A DNA stretch of 64,000 nucleotides from Bacillota bacterium (GCA_011048995.1 DSCS01000058.1:27652-91651), one strand, 5' to 3'; shown: positions 57,101 to 64,000, counted from the stretch's first letter. Notes: generated by a model not told the origin, from the sequence alone. Numbers and translations: made by a program.

Positions 57101-57621
57101 TTCCGGACCCGGTATTTCATGATCCCGGCAGCCTCTTCAAAAATAGCGCGCCGTTCTTCGGCTTTCGTTGAAAGAATCTGAGAAATCATCCCCTGTTCAA
57201 TGAACGAGTACGCGCTCATCCCGATTCCGGTGTCTGTGATCATCTCCTGGACATCACGCATGCGCACTTTTTGTTTATTTATATAGTACTCTGAATCTCC
57301 GTCTGAAAAGAGTTTCCTTGAAATAGAGACTTCATTATACTCACTGGGAAGCAGATGCTTTTCATTGTCCAGGACGACATGGACTTCTGAAAGGTTTAAG
57401 GGCTTTCTGTCAGAGGTCCCGCTGAAAATAACATCCTGCATACGTCCTCCGCGAAGCTTTTTTGCACTTTGCTCGCCGAAAACCCATCGCAAGGCGTCGG
57501 TGATATTGCTTTTTCCGCAGCCGTTAGGGCCGACAATACAGGTCATGCCCGGAGTAAAAGTGATTTTGACTTTATCGGGAAAGGACTTGAATCCAAGAAG
57601 CGAGATCTCTTTTAAGAACAT
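54112..57621 (-). CDS. smc: Chromosome segregation protein SMC
   Basis: An 1169-residue SMC ATPase. Walker A is GPNGCGKSNITDALRW (about 32), followed by a long coiled coil, a hinge at about 510-640, a second coiled coil, the signature LLSGGEKALSAIALL (about 1074) and Walker B CVLDEIDAPLDDANI. It organises and condenses the chromosome with ScpAB, which are not in this window. One base after the zinc-ribbon gene, and overlapping ftsY by one base. Confidence 0.97.
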   Translation of the reverse strand: MFLKEISLLGFKSFPDKVKITFTPGMTCIVGPNGCGKSNITDALRWVFGEQSAKKLRGGRMQDVIFSGTSDRKPLNLSEVHVVLDNEKHLLPSEYNEVSISRKLFSDGDSEYYINKQKVRMRDVQEMITDTGIGMSAYSFIEQGMISQILSTKAEERRAIFEEAAGIMKYRVRKKETTRKLDTTRENLNRLKDIFFEVERQLKTLERQVEKARQYKEIYTELKERETALYAYQHINDTNEKKQKEKELKKIKADNSSLMVEMNKLSADNESLQYQLMQEEEERSRKESALYESKMALERLKNTIERLEREIEFNEQQNDELNKDNQNIETENHIASRRIEDLKRELRRLDMEKTGAEEQVIADEESLDVLRSEIARKEEEHQEKVAGLLENMRDQSNIKGRISAIEADLNNIQIRIQRLEGKNLQLDKETEDVGQSRSLKEKELQEKEEQQKDLICRQEEEEKNLEQLNQTLEAAEKSCREMKNELQTLKAKLEGLDFLERKREGYQEGTKAILENKDEFRVQTILADYIKVKKGFEPLVDRILSEKGQALIGDSQSLDRLKAFLSGRGKGEGFYFVSSAEHDAAVEPGSLYEKCQASHPHVDAFLRHTLGKVIPLQAGQSPLSEKKELHYIDPDGTVFFADGLISYADVNHQGPGIVSRKTLQNEYKKEIASLEKQVTAASGSIEKEKEKKNAAETRKEKISVARRAVENEINRIAGEIDFLTRELHRNETETATNKKEIELLGREIEELQSEKVRLQGLYSQSTQAGETEENVKLKLQESLRGLREEQEKRQGEMMAHRARLSEINADLLNKQRDFSRIKNQLIDNAKRQEANNAKINENNKKNEENKILIEESKGGVSENLTHIDDQEKIIVEKKGIIEQIKETASSAVARLRSQEEKFRKVQEILRDAEVDMARLRDRIENNEAYIREKYDMDLNNIVSPSPDKFGLEEEKERVKTLQQKIKSLGNVNLSALEEYTELKERYDFLIVQKSDLESAKGQLEEAIGKIDQISKEKFLDTFYKISENFKQIFPLLFNGGKADITLVMEDSDDVLEAGIDVNVKPPGKRLQNIDLLSGGEKALSAIALLFSIFKVKPAPFCVLDEIDAPLDDANIARFIHMLSEFTQTTQFIIVSHNKYTMEMADALYGVTMDEPGVSKIVSVQFREGA

Positions 57622-57622
57622 A

Positions 57623-57943
57623 TCAGCCCCAGCATCCGGCCTTAAACTTATTTTCCAATTCCGCTTTGATCATCTGTGTCATCTCAACGGTGTTCTTGAA
57701 TAAAGTGTCAAAGATGACGCTGTGATCTTCTTCAAAAATATTCTCTAATTCATAGGAGATCTCATTCAACTTGGCCAGGACATTGACCAGAGTCTCATTT
57801 TCGGGGAGGCTATGTTCGATCTTCCGGCACTCTTCTTCGCCCAGAGAGAGCATAGCTTCTTGCCCGGCATGACAATAAGGACAATTCTCGGGAAGTTCAC
57901 TCATCCAGTGAACATATCCGCAACGTGAACATTTATACATCAT
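57623..57943 (-). CDS. Rubredoxin-like zinc-ribbon protein with helical tail
   Basis: A 106-residue protein. The N-terminal 25 residues hold a rubredoxin-like knuckle pair (CSRCGYVHWMSELPENCPYC), close to the C-terminal domain of rubrerythrin but shorter. The remaining 80 residues are predicted helices (ETLVNVLAKLNEISYELENIF, and MTQMIKAELENKF), ending in a Cys. It lies between queT and smc with gaps of 11 and 1 bases and a good GGAGG site. I do not recognise a named family. Iron or zinc binding and redox or structural function are possible. Confidence 0.75.
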   Translation of the reverse strand: MMYKCSRCGYVHWMSELPENCPYCHAGQEAMLSLGEEECRKIEHSLPENETLVNVLAKLNEISYELENIFEEDHSVIFDTLFKNTVEMTQMIKAELENKFKAGCWG

Positions 57944-57954
57944 CTTTGCCTCCG

Positions 57955-58653
57955 TTATCTGTTTTCAGGGAAATACTCCCCCATTTTTATAGCCAGGATT
58001 CTTCCGATATAGATAAAAGGCGTATCAATAATTGCTACAATGAGCTTAAGCAGATAAGTCGTAATGATGATTTGGATCAACTGAGAAAAGGGCAGGGTCC
58101 CGGCGAAAGCCATCAATGTAAATATCAGCGAATCTAAAAGTTGAGAAATCAATGTTGAAAGATTATTGCGAAGCCAAAGATGTCTCCCCCCTGTTTTTTC
58201 TTTCCAGAAGTGAAAGGCCCAGATATCGTGATACTGGCTGATGAGATAGGCAATCAGCGATGCAATGGCAATACGCGGCATAAGGGAAAAGATCGCCTTA
58301 ATATGAGGATGCATGACATCAAAGGAAGAAGGAGTAAAGAAAATAGCAAAGTTCATGACAACCGTCATAATAAAAAGAGCGGCAAATCCCTGAACCATTC
58401 CTTTTTGAGCGACTTTTTTGCCGTAAATCTCTGAAAGCATGTCTGTCGCCCAGAAGATCCCTCCATACAAAAGATTACCCAAAGTGGCTGTCATTCCGAA
58501 AATATCGATAAATTTGACTACCTGTATATTGCACAAGATAATGTTCATGACGATAATTGCCAGCAAGCCTTCTTTTTTAAACAAGCGGAATAATATGATA
58601 CTGATCCCAAAATCAAGAAAAATAAACAAAATCCATAATAATTCATTACTCAT
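57955..58653 (-). CDS. Queuosine precursor transporter (YhhQ/DUF165 family)
   Basis: A 232-residue membrane protein with about six helices and the DUF165 pattern: GNLLYGGIFWATDMLSEIYGKK, PRIAIASLIAYLISQYHDIWAF and LRNNLSTLISQLLDSLIF. Members import queuine or preQ precursors. With queH in the same window it supports a queuosine salvage or synthesis pathway. It is the first gene of the run to smc and ftsY. GGAG lies 6 bases before the ATG. Confidence 0.88.
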   Translation of the reverse strand: MSNELLWILFIFLDFGISIILFRLFKKEGLLAIIVMNIILCNIQVVKFIDIFGMTATLGNLLYGGIFWATDMLSEIYGKKVAQKGMVQGFAALFIMTVVMNFAIFFTPSSFDVMHPHIKAIFSLMPRIAIASLIAYLISQYHDIWAFHFWKEKTGGRHLWLRNNLSTLISQLLDSLIFTLMAFAGTLPFSQLIQIIITTYLLKLIVAIIDTPFIYIGRILAIKMGEYFPENR

Positions 58654-58675
58654 AGTTCACTCCATTTTCCTGTTG

Positions 58676-58703
58676 ATTATACGAAATCCCGGACGATTGT
58701 AAA
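58676..58703 (-). promoter_or_regulatory. Promoter of the queT-smc-ftsY operon
   Basis: Minus-strand TTTACA (58698-58703) and TATAAT (58676-58681), 16 bp apart. The leader to the queT ATG is only about 17 bases, too short for a preQ1 riboswitch. Confidence 0.72.
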
Positions 58704-59042
58704 GAGATAATGGAATCAATTTCATGAAGGGCGGAAATCAGCATACTCCACCGCCCGGCATGGAATAAAACCCTGTCCTTTTACAGAAACAACTCCCGTG
58801 GAACATAATATCACACCGTACAAACAGGAGCTATAATAATCTGCAAACCGCGCAATCTCTTTCATGGTGATATTTCCCGCCGGTCATAGCAAAAGACAGT
58901 GCTCATATTCCTTCTTCGGCCTGATCCCTTGTGTTGTCCGTCGAAAACCGGCTTTATCAAAAGTCTCACAGACGATCCAATAGAGAAAAAATGTGTTTCG
59001 GGTTCCTGAAAAAGAGGGAAACATATCCTTTTTGTCATGGGC
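58704..59042. other. Intergenic stretch with no confident gene
   Basis: This is the longest gene-free stretch. It contains a 6 bp GGGCGG/CCGCCC hairpin (58729-58756, 16-base loop, no T tract). On the minus strand, a 46-codon ORF (MFPSFSGTRNTFFLYWIVCE..., about 58883-59023) and a 64-codon ORF in another frame overlap. Neither has a good ribosome binding site, and I recognise neither. No tRNA, tmRNA, RNase P RNA or SRP RNA pattern was seen. Confidence 0.5.
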
Positions 59043-59543
59043 CTAGAAGGGTTCAAACCGGTTGATATCCCAATAAAATTGCTTTGCCTCTTCCTGGATT
59101 TTCAAGACAGTCTCATAATGCTCTTTTTCCCATTGTTCCATTGATGCAAAAAATCTTTTTAAAACAGGCTCATGAGCTTCTTCTTTTTTTCGCCTATAAA
59201 AATCAACAGATTTGATTTCAAGCAAAGCCGCTGTGGACATTGCGCTGAACAGGATCTGGTCTTTTGCTATGCGTTTCAAAAAATCATCACTTATGACGGG
59301 ACTGTATGGTTTTTCTCCCTCGGCCTTTTCAATTCCCTGCCAACCGCTCATATCCCGTTCATCGATTTTTTTATACAAGTCAAGAAGATAATTGTAATGG
59401 GATTTTTCTTCTTCGGCCCGTTGGACAAAAAAATCTTTTACTTCGCCGTCAGCTTTTTTTGAAGCCGTCTCATAGAGGACGACACTGTCCATCTCTGCCA
59501 TTAACCCCTCTTGTAAAGCATTCTTTAAAGAATCATGATTCAT
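59043..59543 (-). CDS. Ferritin-like (rubrerythrin-type) di-iron protein
   Basis: A 166-residue four-helix protein of the ferritin-like/rubrerythrin group. Helix motifs carrying iron ligands are LMAEMDSVVLYE, EEEKSHYNYL, AALLEIKSVDFY and EKEHYETVL (two ExxH pairs). The rubredoxin domain of full rubrerythrin is absent. Likely peroxide or oxygen protection, or iron handling. ATG 59543 has AAAGGAGG four bases upstream; the track start is 5 codons earlier and includes that site. Confidence 0.87.
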   Translation of the reverse strand: MNHDSLKNALQEGLMAEMDSVVLYETASKKADGEVKDFFVQRAEEEKSHYNYLLDLYKKIDERDMSGWQGIEKAEGEKPYSPVISDDFLKRIAKDQILFSAMSTAALLEIKSVDFYRRKKEEAHEPVLKRFFASMEQWEKEHYETVLKIQEEAKQFYWDINRFEPF

Positions 59544-59569
59544 AAAGCCTCCTTTCATCTGGCTCTTTT

Positions 59570-59597
59570 AATTTATCACCGCATAAAGGAAATGCAA
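59570..59597 (-). promoter_or_regulatory. Possible promoter of the ferritin-like gene
   Basis: Minus-strand TTGCAT (59592-59597) and TAAATT (59570-59575), 16 bp apart, in the 61-base gap after argS. Both hexamers are partial matches. Confidence 0.45.
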
Positions 59598-59604
59598 TAT
59601 GCTT

Positions 59605-61302
59605 TCACATGCGCTCCACAGTCTTAATACCCAAAAGCCTCAGGCCGACTTTCAGGACTTCTGCCGTTTTTACCGAGAGCTGAAGCCGTGATAAGGCCGT
59701 TGGCTCGTCCTCTTTGAGGACAGGAAGAGAATTATAAAAGGTGTTATATTTTTGAGCGATATCAAAAAGCTGTTCGGCAACGATATTGGGCCTGTAGGCC
59801 TCGGCCGCTTTGTGCACACTGTAAGGAAATTGTAAAAGGGAAATAGCCAAAGTCCGTTCTGTCTCATTGACTATGTCAAGAACATTCCCCTCAGGCAAGA
59901 GGAGTCCGCTTTCTTCGGCCTTCCGTCTCAAAGACTGAATACGGGCATAGGTGTACTGAAGGTAAGGTGCGGTATTACCTTCAAACGAAAGCATCTTATC
60001 CCAATCAAAAATAACATTACTCGTTCGGTTCTGGCTTAAATCAGCATATTTTACAGCGCCTATCCCGACAACACGAGCCACTTCTTTTTTGTCCGTATCA
60101 TTCAAGTCGGGATTTTTTTCATCGACGACCTGCCGGGCCCTTGTAACCGCTTCAGAGATCAAATCCTTTAACTTAATGACATTCCCTTTTCGTGTGGAAA
60201 AATGGCCGTCTTTCAATCCCATCAGCCCGAAGGTGACATGGACCAGCTCAAAGTCCCAGCCAAGGCGCATTGCGATTTTGAAGACTTGTTTAAAGTGGCT
60301 TTCCTGACGGGCATCTGTGACATACACCATGCGGTTGACTTCATACTGTCTCGCCCGGAAAGCAATACAGGCCAACTCCGATGTTGCATAAAGAAATGCA
60401 CCGTCTTTTTTTTGAATAATACACGGATGAAGGTTCTCTTCCTCTTCAAAAAAAACGACAAGAGCTCCTTCACTCTCCCGTGCCACCTGTTTTTCTTTCA
60501 ACTCCCTGATAATGTCCGGCATAAGCGGATGATAATGTGATTCCCCATACATGGTATCAAAGTGAATATCCAGCTCTTGATAAAGGCGGCTATATTCTTC
60601 TAAGGAAATCTGCACGAATTCCTCCCATAAGGCTAAATTATCCGGATCATGGTTTTGGAGCTTGACCAGCTCTTTTCGCGCAGCTTCCGGCAAACCGGGA
60701 TCCTTTTCACTTTCCTGCTCGAACCTGATATAGATCTTTTCCAATTCTTCAACAGGATTCTTTTTATAAGCTTCAGGATCCAACCAGCGTCGGTAAGCGA
60801 CGATTAATTTACCGAATTGTGTCCCCCAGTCCCCGAGATGGCTGTCAGCGATGACCTGATACCCGAGAAATTGAAATATTCTCTTTAAGCTGTCCCCGAT
60901 GACAGTGCTTCGTAAATGGCCCACATGCATGGGTTTTGCGATATTGGGAGATGAGTAGTCGATGATAACGGCACCCTTATGCGATATCTCTTTTGCCGGG
61001 GCGATGCCATCGTAAACTTGTTCTTCCAGATACTCTTTTTTTAATGTCATGTTGATAAATCCCGGGCCGGCGACTTCCACTTTTTCAAAACACTTTTCTT
61101 TTGAAAGTTCATCTGTCAGGGCTGAAGCGATTTCTCTGGGATTTCGCTTTAATGCCCGGGCTGAACTCATGGCAAAATTTGACTGGTAATCCCCAAACAG
61201 GCTGTTATTGGTTTTTTGTATTCTGGCTTCCTGTGCGGCTTCTTTTCCAAATAATCGTACGGCCGCCGCACTGATCCGTTTTTCCAAATCTGTTTCAATC
61301 AT
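59605..61302 (-). CDS. argS: Arginyl-tRNA synthetase
   Basis: A 565-residue class I synthetase charging tRNA-Arg. The N-terminal Add1 domain (about 1-100) recognises the D loop. The HIGH motif is HVGH in PNIAKPMHVGHLRSTVIGD. The KMSKS loop is the degenerate form FSTRKGNVIKL, common in this enzyme. The C-terminal DALR domain contains FEGNTAPYLQYTYARIQS and ends with GLRLLGIKTVERM. It begins 8 bases after the HD-GYP gene. Confidence 0.96.
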   Translation of the reverse strand: MIETDLEKRISAAAVRLFGKEAAQEARIQKTNNSLFGDYQSNFAMSSARALKRNPREIASALTDELSKEKCFEKVEVAGPGFINMTLKKEYLEEQVYDGIAPAKEISHKGAVIIDYSSPNIAKPMHVGHLRSTVIGDSLKRIFQFLGYQVIADSHLGDWGTQFGKLIVAYRRWLDPEAYKKNPVEELEKIYIRFEQESEKDPGLPEAARKELVKLQNHDPDNLALWEEFVQISLEEYSRLYQELDIHFDTMYGESHYHPLMPDIIRELKEKQVARESEGALVVFFEEEENLHPCIIQKKDGAFLYATSELACIAFRARQYEVNRMVYVTDARQESHFKQVFKIAMRLGWDFELVHVTFGLMGLKDGHFSTRKGNVIKLKDLISEAVTRARQVVDEKNPDLNDTDKKEVARVVGIGAVKYADLSQNRTSNVIFDWDKMLSFEGNTAPYLQYTYARIQSLRRKAEESGLLLPEGNVLDIVNETERTLAISLLQFPYSVHKAAEAYRPNIVAEQLFDIAQKYNTFYNSLPVLKEDEPTALSRLQLSVKTAEVLKVGLRLLGIKTVERM

Positions 61303-61310
61303 AGCTGCTC

Positions 61311-62558
61311 CTATGTAAAGCTCTTGCTCCAGGCCATATAATCCTTCAAAGCGTCTTGCTCGATCTGTTGATGGATCTCTAAAACCGCATCCAGGCTTTC
61401 TAAAAAACAGTCTGCTAATTCAGGATAAAACATCTTACTCCGTTTACAATCCTCTAAAATACTCTCAATAAAATTTTTCCCTTTGCGAGGCCTGTACGCT
61501 CTGTCCTCCAGCATCGCACAGACAATATCAGAAATCGCAATGGCTTGGGCTTCCATTTTAAATTTCTCCCCCTCAATATGAAAAGGGTATCCTGTCCCGT
61601 CCATACGCTCATGATGAAAAGAGGCATACTCGTGAAGGTCTTCCATCTCCCCCATCTGTTTTATCAGAACATTGGAATAGAAAGGGTGAGTCTGCACAAG
61701 AGAGAGTTCGCGAGGATTAAGAGGGCCGTTCTTCTCAATGATCTCTCGGGGAAGGATCAGTTTTCCGATATCATGAAGCAGCCCTGCAATTTTAATTTTA
61801 TAAATTCCTCTCTCATCCCACCCCAGTCTCCGTCCGCAGTATTCAGCGATAGAGGAGACTCCTGATGAATGGGCATAGGTATATTGGCTTCGAAAATCAA
61901 CGGCATAAGCGGCAAAGCGGGCCACATTGATTGTTGATTCTTCATCCAGGTATCCTTCTTCACTACGGAATACCCGGGAAAGCCACTCCATAATGTTGGC
62001 GGATTTTAAAGCCTGCCAAAAGGTCATGTCTTCACTGAGCCGTAAAAAGGCCTTAACAAGTTCAGGCGCAAACATTTTCCCCTTTTGTTCTTCAATAAGC
62101 TTTTTATTCGGAGCAATCTGGTCAAAAAGATTTTTATGCCAATCGATGAGGACTTCAACACGGTCTGCCAGGTGAAGAACATCACTTAATTCAAAAGAAG
62201 GAGAATCCGAAAGTCTTGAAACTGTATTCCAGTATCTGTGATGATGTTCGACAACAGGCGCCATGGGAGCCAGTTTCGGAACGAAGTTCAACAGAGCTGC
62301 TCCCCGGGAAGCATGCTGCTGAGCTCCGTCATAATTAAAATGCAGCAATTCTTCTTTTTCCTTTTTTGTGATCACTCCGATATCATGAATCAAAGCGGCA
62401 TAGGCGAGCTGATAGAGTTCCTTGACTTGAAGCCCGGTTTCTTTGCCCAAACGAAAGGCAATATAAGCCACACGGTGATGATGATCATAAAGTTCGTTCT
62501 CCACTAAATCCAAAGCTGAAGCCAAAGCTCCCAAGGTATCAAACAAATGCATTTTCAT
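61311..62558 (-). CDS. Tandem HD / HD-GYP domain protein
   Basis: A 415-residue protein with two HD domains. The second (about 225-400) is a canonical HD-GYP: YAHSSGVSSIAEY, GLLHDIGKLILP and HHERMDGTGYP, indicating a cyclic di-GMP phosphodiesterase. The first (about 20-175) keeps DHHHRVAYIAF, ALIHDIGV and VVEHHHRYW but lacks the GYP element, so it may be regulatory or have a different substrate. No receiver or membrane domain is attached. It has its own promoter and precedes argS by 8 bases. Confidence 0.9.
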   Translation of the reverse strand: MKMHLFDTLGALASALDLVENELYDHHHRVAYIAFRLGKETGLQVKELYQLAYAALIHDIGVITKKEKEELLHFNYDGAQQHASRGAALLNFVPKLAPMAPVVEHHHRYWNTVSRLSDSPSFELSDVLHLADRVEVLIDWHKNLFDQIAPNKKLIEEQKGKMFAPELVKAFLRLSEDMTFWQALKSANIMEWLSRVFRSEEGYLDEESTINVARFAAYAVDFRSQYTYAHSSGVSSIAEYCGRRLGWDERGIYKIKIAGLLHDIGKLILPREIIEKNGPLNPRELSLVQTHPFYSNVLIKQMGEMEDLHEYASFHHERMDGTGYPFHIEGEKFKMEAQAIAISDIVCAMLEDRAYRPRKGKNFIESILEDCKRSKMFYPELADCFLESLDAVLEIHQQIEQDALKDYMAWSKSFT

Positions 62559-62578
62559 GACATCCCCTTTCCTCTCCT

Positions 62579-62607
62579 ACTGTACCAAAAAAGGACTTCT
62601 TTTGCAA
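62579..62607 (-). promoter_or_regulatory. Promoter of the HD-GYP-argS operon
   Basis: Minus-strand TTGCAA (62602-62607) and TACAGT (62579-62584), 17 bp apart, right after the tonB stop. Confidence 0.5.
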
Positions 62608-63168
62608 TCAATCCTTCAGACAAAAGCGAAACGGGCCTAAAAGCAACCGGCTTTCCGAAGGGGCACCCTCTTTAATCGCCGGTTTGAATCTTCCTTCCCG
62701 AATACCCTTTAAGACGGCTTTGTCCAAACGGGGGAATCCACTGCTTTGTGTGATGACAGCCTCTAAAAGACGCCCCTCCGGGCTGATCAGGACTTCCGCC
62801 CAGACCTCACCCTCTTCATTATTCTTACGCGACAGGTATGGATAGTGAACATCGATCTCCAAAGCAGAGGCCGGAGATTCTTTTAAAGCCCTGTTTTCAA
62901 GCAGCAGGGCATCTTCCTGAACTGATCCTTTTTCGGACGCTTCCCGGTCCCGGAAAGAAGGATTCCTGTTTAAATTCTGCAGAGTGTCACTATCGTGTAT
63001 TTTTTCAACCTTAAAACCTGTTATTTTTTCTTTTTGACTCCGGTATACGGCCCTTAGGGGTGTTCTTTTATCAAGCTCGCTGCCCCGTCCCTCCCGGGGC
63101 CCCGTCAATAACAGGATCCCGTGTACTAAAAGAGAAAAGAGAAGAAAGGGTAAGAAAGCGTTCTTCAT
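62608..63168 (-). CDS. TonB family energy transducer (short)
   Basis: A 186-residue protein with one N-terminal membrane anchor (FLPFLLFSLLVHGILLL, about 5-21), a charged periplasmic linker without the long Pro-rich stretch of E. coli TonB, and a C-terminal TonB domain (GEVWAEVLISPEGRLLEAVITQSSGFPRLDKAVLKGI, then RFKPAIKEG). It would transmit proton-motive energy to an outer membrane partner. It follows exbD by 12 bases. Confidence 0.85.
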   Translation of the reverse strand: MKNAFLPFLLFSLLVHGILLLTGPREGRGSELDKRTPLRAVYRSQKEKITGFKVEKIHDSDTLQNLNRNPSFRDREASEKGSVQEDALLLENRALKESPASALEIDVHYPYLSRKNNEEGEVWAEVLISPEGRLLEAVITQSSGFPRLDKAVLKGIREGRFKPAIKEGAPSESRLLLGPFRFCLKD

Positions 63169-63180
63169 ACCATGCCCAAT

Positions 63181-63591
63181 TCACCTGGGGGAAACTTCCA
63201 AAGCGACGTGTGAACATCCTTCGCTTTCCAGAAGATCCATGAGAGAGACAATGTGCTGAAAAGCGGTCTCTTTGTCAGCTGCAATCACGACAACAGGTGA
63301 ATCAGAACGGCTGCGTATAAGCCTTGTTATCTCCTTTTCAGACAGTTTTTCACCGTTTCCCCGGGAAAAAAGCCCTTCTTTTGTGATTGTAAAACGGATT
63401 TCCTCCCCCTCGGCGCTTACCCCGCTTTGTGCTGCGGGCAGATCGATTTTTAAAATGCGGCTGTCAGAGACCTGGATCAACAAAAGAGAAAAGAAGATGA
63501 GAAGGATAAAAATCGTATCTAAAAGCGGAATTAAATTGACTTCCCCCTCTTTGTCCCGCTCATACTCTTCTCTGACATCCCATCGTTCCAT
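63181..63591 (-). CDS. ExbD/TolR family protein
   Basis: A 136-residue biopolymer transport subunit: cytosolic N-terminus, one membrane helix with the conserved Asp (NLIPLLDTIFILLIFF), and a periplasmic domain (RSDSPVVVIAADKETAFQHIVSLMDLLE). ATG 63591 is used; a GTG five codons upstream is the track start. A TATAAT lies 7 bases ahead of the ATG without a clear -35. The partner ExbB/TolQ is not in view between exbD and the window edge. Confidence 0.88.
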   Translation of the reverse strand: MERWDVREEYERDKEGEVNLIPLLDTIFILLIFFSLLLIQVSDSRILKIDLPAAQSGVSAEGEEIRFTITKEGLFSRGNGEKLSEKEITRLIRSRSDSPVVVIAADKETAFQHIVSLMDLLESEGCSHVALEVSPR

Positions 63592-63628
63592 ATCTTTATT
63601 ATACACCCGTTCTTTGGTGAATCCACCT

Positions 63629-64000
63629 TCAATAAAAGGAAAGGAGATCCCGTCCCTTTTCCCTGAGCCATCGCCGATGAAGGGAGTAATCAGCCATTTC
63701 TTTTCCCACAGCTGCCCAAAAGGCAGAAGAATGATCCGGAATCCTGAAATGGGTCAATTCATGAAGGATGACATAAGCCGAAATAATTTCAGGAGCCATG
63801 AGAAGGAGAGTGTTCAAAGTCACAGCTCTCTCAGAGGAGGCACTTCCCCAACGGGAACGCATTGGCCGGAACCTCCAGCGGTCAGCTACCAGTCCTGTCT
63901 TCGACTCTGCGTCTTTAATCAGCTTTTCAAAATAACAAGGAGCTTCCTTTTTCAGGAACTCATTCCACAGTTTAAAAAAAGAATCGGCTCCGTCTTCGGA
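63629..64000 (-). CDS. YgjP-like (M48/DUF45) zinc metallopeptidase, N-terminus off window
   Basis: The frame is open to the right edge, so the gene is truncated: the track's ATG at 63862 is internal and the 46 codons before it also read as protein. The metal site is ILHELTHFRIPDHSSAFW, and RSRWGSASSERAVTLN upstream is the usual lead-in, together matching the YgjP/DUF45 family of small predicted metal-dependent hydrolases. It is probably the first known gene of the run with exbD and tonB. Function is unknown. Confidence 0.85.
   Translation of the reverse strand, partial: SEDGADSFFKLWNEFLKKEAPCYFEKLIKDAESKTGLVADRWRFRPMRSRWGSASSERAVTLNTLLLMAPEIISAYVILHELTHFRIPDHSSAFWAAVGKEMADYSLHRRWLREKGRDLLSFY

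Noticed and set aside
58654-58675. preQ1 riboswitch ahead of the queuosine precursor transporter
   Set aside because: The predicted leader is only about 17 bases, too short for any known preQ1 class.
58704-59042. RNase P RNA, tmRNA, SRP RNA or 6S RNA in the gap
   Set aside because: None of the conserved core sequences or long paired ends was found on either strand.
58862-59056. 64-codon minus-strand ORF overlapping the end of the ferritin-like gene
   Set aside because: No ribosome binding site, low-complexity-like composition, overlaps a well-supported gene and a second competing frame.
60180-60215. Possible loss of the KMSKS motif in argS
   Set aside because: The FSTRKGN version is normal for many arginyl-tRNA synthetases, so this is not a defect.
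63592-63606. TATAAT just ahead of the exbD ATG as a promoter for a leaderless exbD
   Set aside because: No -35 hexamer at 16-18 bp and the TGn extended -10 is not met; probably chance, or part of the alternative GTG-start coding sequence.

Overview
The window looks like chromosomal core sequence from an anaerobic, diderm (Gram-negative-type) bacterium. Anaerobic metabolism is indicated by a one-piece pyruvate:ferredoxin oxidoreductase, a complete Rnf complex, phosphate acetyltransferase, tryptophanase, lysine 6-aminotransferase and a ferritin-like/rubredoxin-like protein set. A second membrane is indicated by a TamA/BamA-like barrel ending in Phe next to a TamB-like protein, plus ExbD and TonB. 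The phylum cannot be fixed from the sequence alone. All coding regions appear intact and uniform in style; I see no phage, insertion sequence, CRISPR array or recognisable defence island. Genes are almost all on the minus strand; the exceptions are dus and five tRNAs. Two genes run off the edges and are missing from the ORF track (a REC-GAF-PAS protein at the left, a YgjP-like metallopeptidase at the right).

Layout, left to right. 1-5.4 kb: truncated response-regulator/sensor, tRNA-Arg(ACG), and the operon PTS-IIA, trmH, 2-hydroxyacid dehydrogenase, mgtE, recO. 5.4-9.5 kb: MOSC protein and nifJ separated by a terminator. 9.5-16.8 kb: greA-rnfCDGEAB-glnA in one run. 16.9-19.0 kb: acyl-CoA ligase and a four-tRNA cluster (Pro, Arg, His, Lys). 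19.0-23.9 kb: yebC-ruvCAB-queH-ridA-mobB-yajC. 24.0-25.0 kb: divergent dus, possibly leaderless. 25.1-31.0 kb: lat, and the operon DUF1015-pta-aspC-M20 peptidase. 31.1-36 kb: tungstate/molybdate-type ABC permease and ATPase, a DUF4139 secreted protein, tRNA-Thr and tnaA. 36-41.3 kb: rpmB-tamA-tamB. 41.3-48.2 kb: small coiled-coil protein-sppA-UPF0173-mazG, then DUF1858-pepP and pcrA. 48.2-58.7 kb: a ten-gene, tightly coupled run queT-zinc ribbon-smc-ftsY-patatin-CaCA-cvpA-alaX-wecA-tetR. 58.7-64 kb: a gene-poor gap, ferritin-like protein, argS, HD-GYP, tonB, exbD, metallopeptidase.

The metabolic genes fit together. Tryptophanase and the aminotransferases feed amino acid carbon to pyruvate and 2-oxoacids. 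NifJ oxidises pyruvate to acetyl-CoA and reduced ferredoxin, Pta converts acetyl-CoA to acetyl phosphate, and Rnf uses reduced ferredoxin to reduce NAD and build an ion gradient. GlnA, last in the rnf run, assimilates ammonia. A scattered molybdenum/tungsten set (MOSC, MobB, ABC transporter) implies a Mo/W enzyme outside the window.

Promoters are easy to see: twenty matches to a TTGACA/TATAAT pattern with 16 or 17 bp spacing, several overlapped by inverted repeats. Nothing here is a clearly new system. The best leads are the DUF1015-pta-aspC operon, the small coiled-coil gene coupled to sppA under a perfect palindrome, the zinc-ribbon protein ahead of smc, and a tRNA-Thr gene that begins on the base after the tnaA stop codon.
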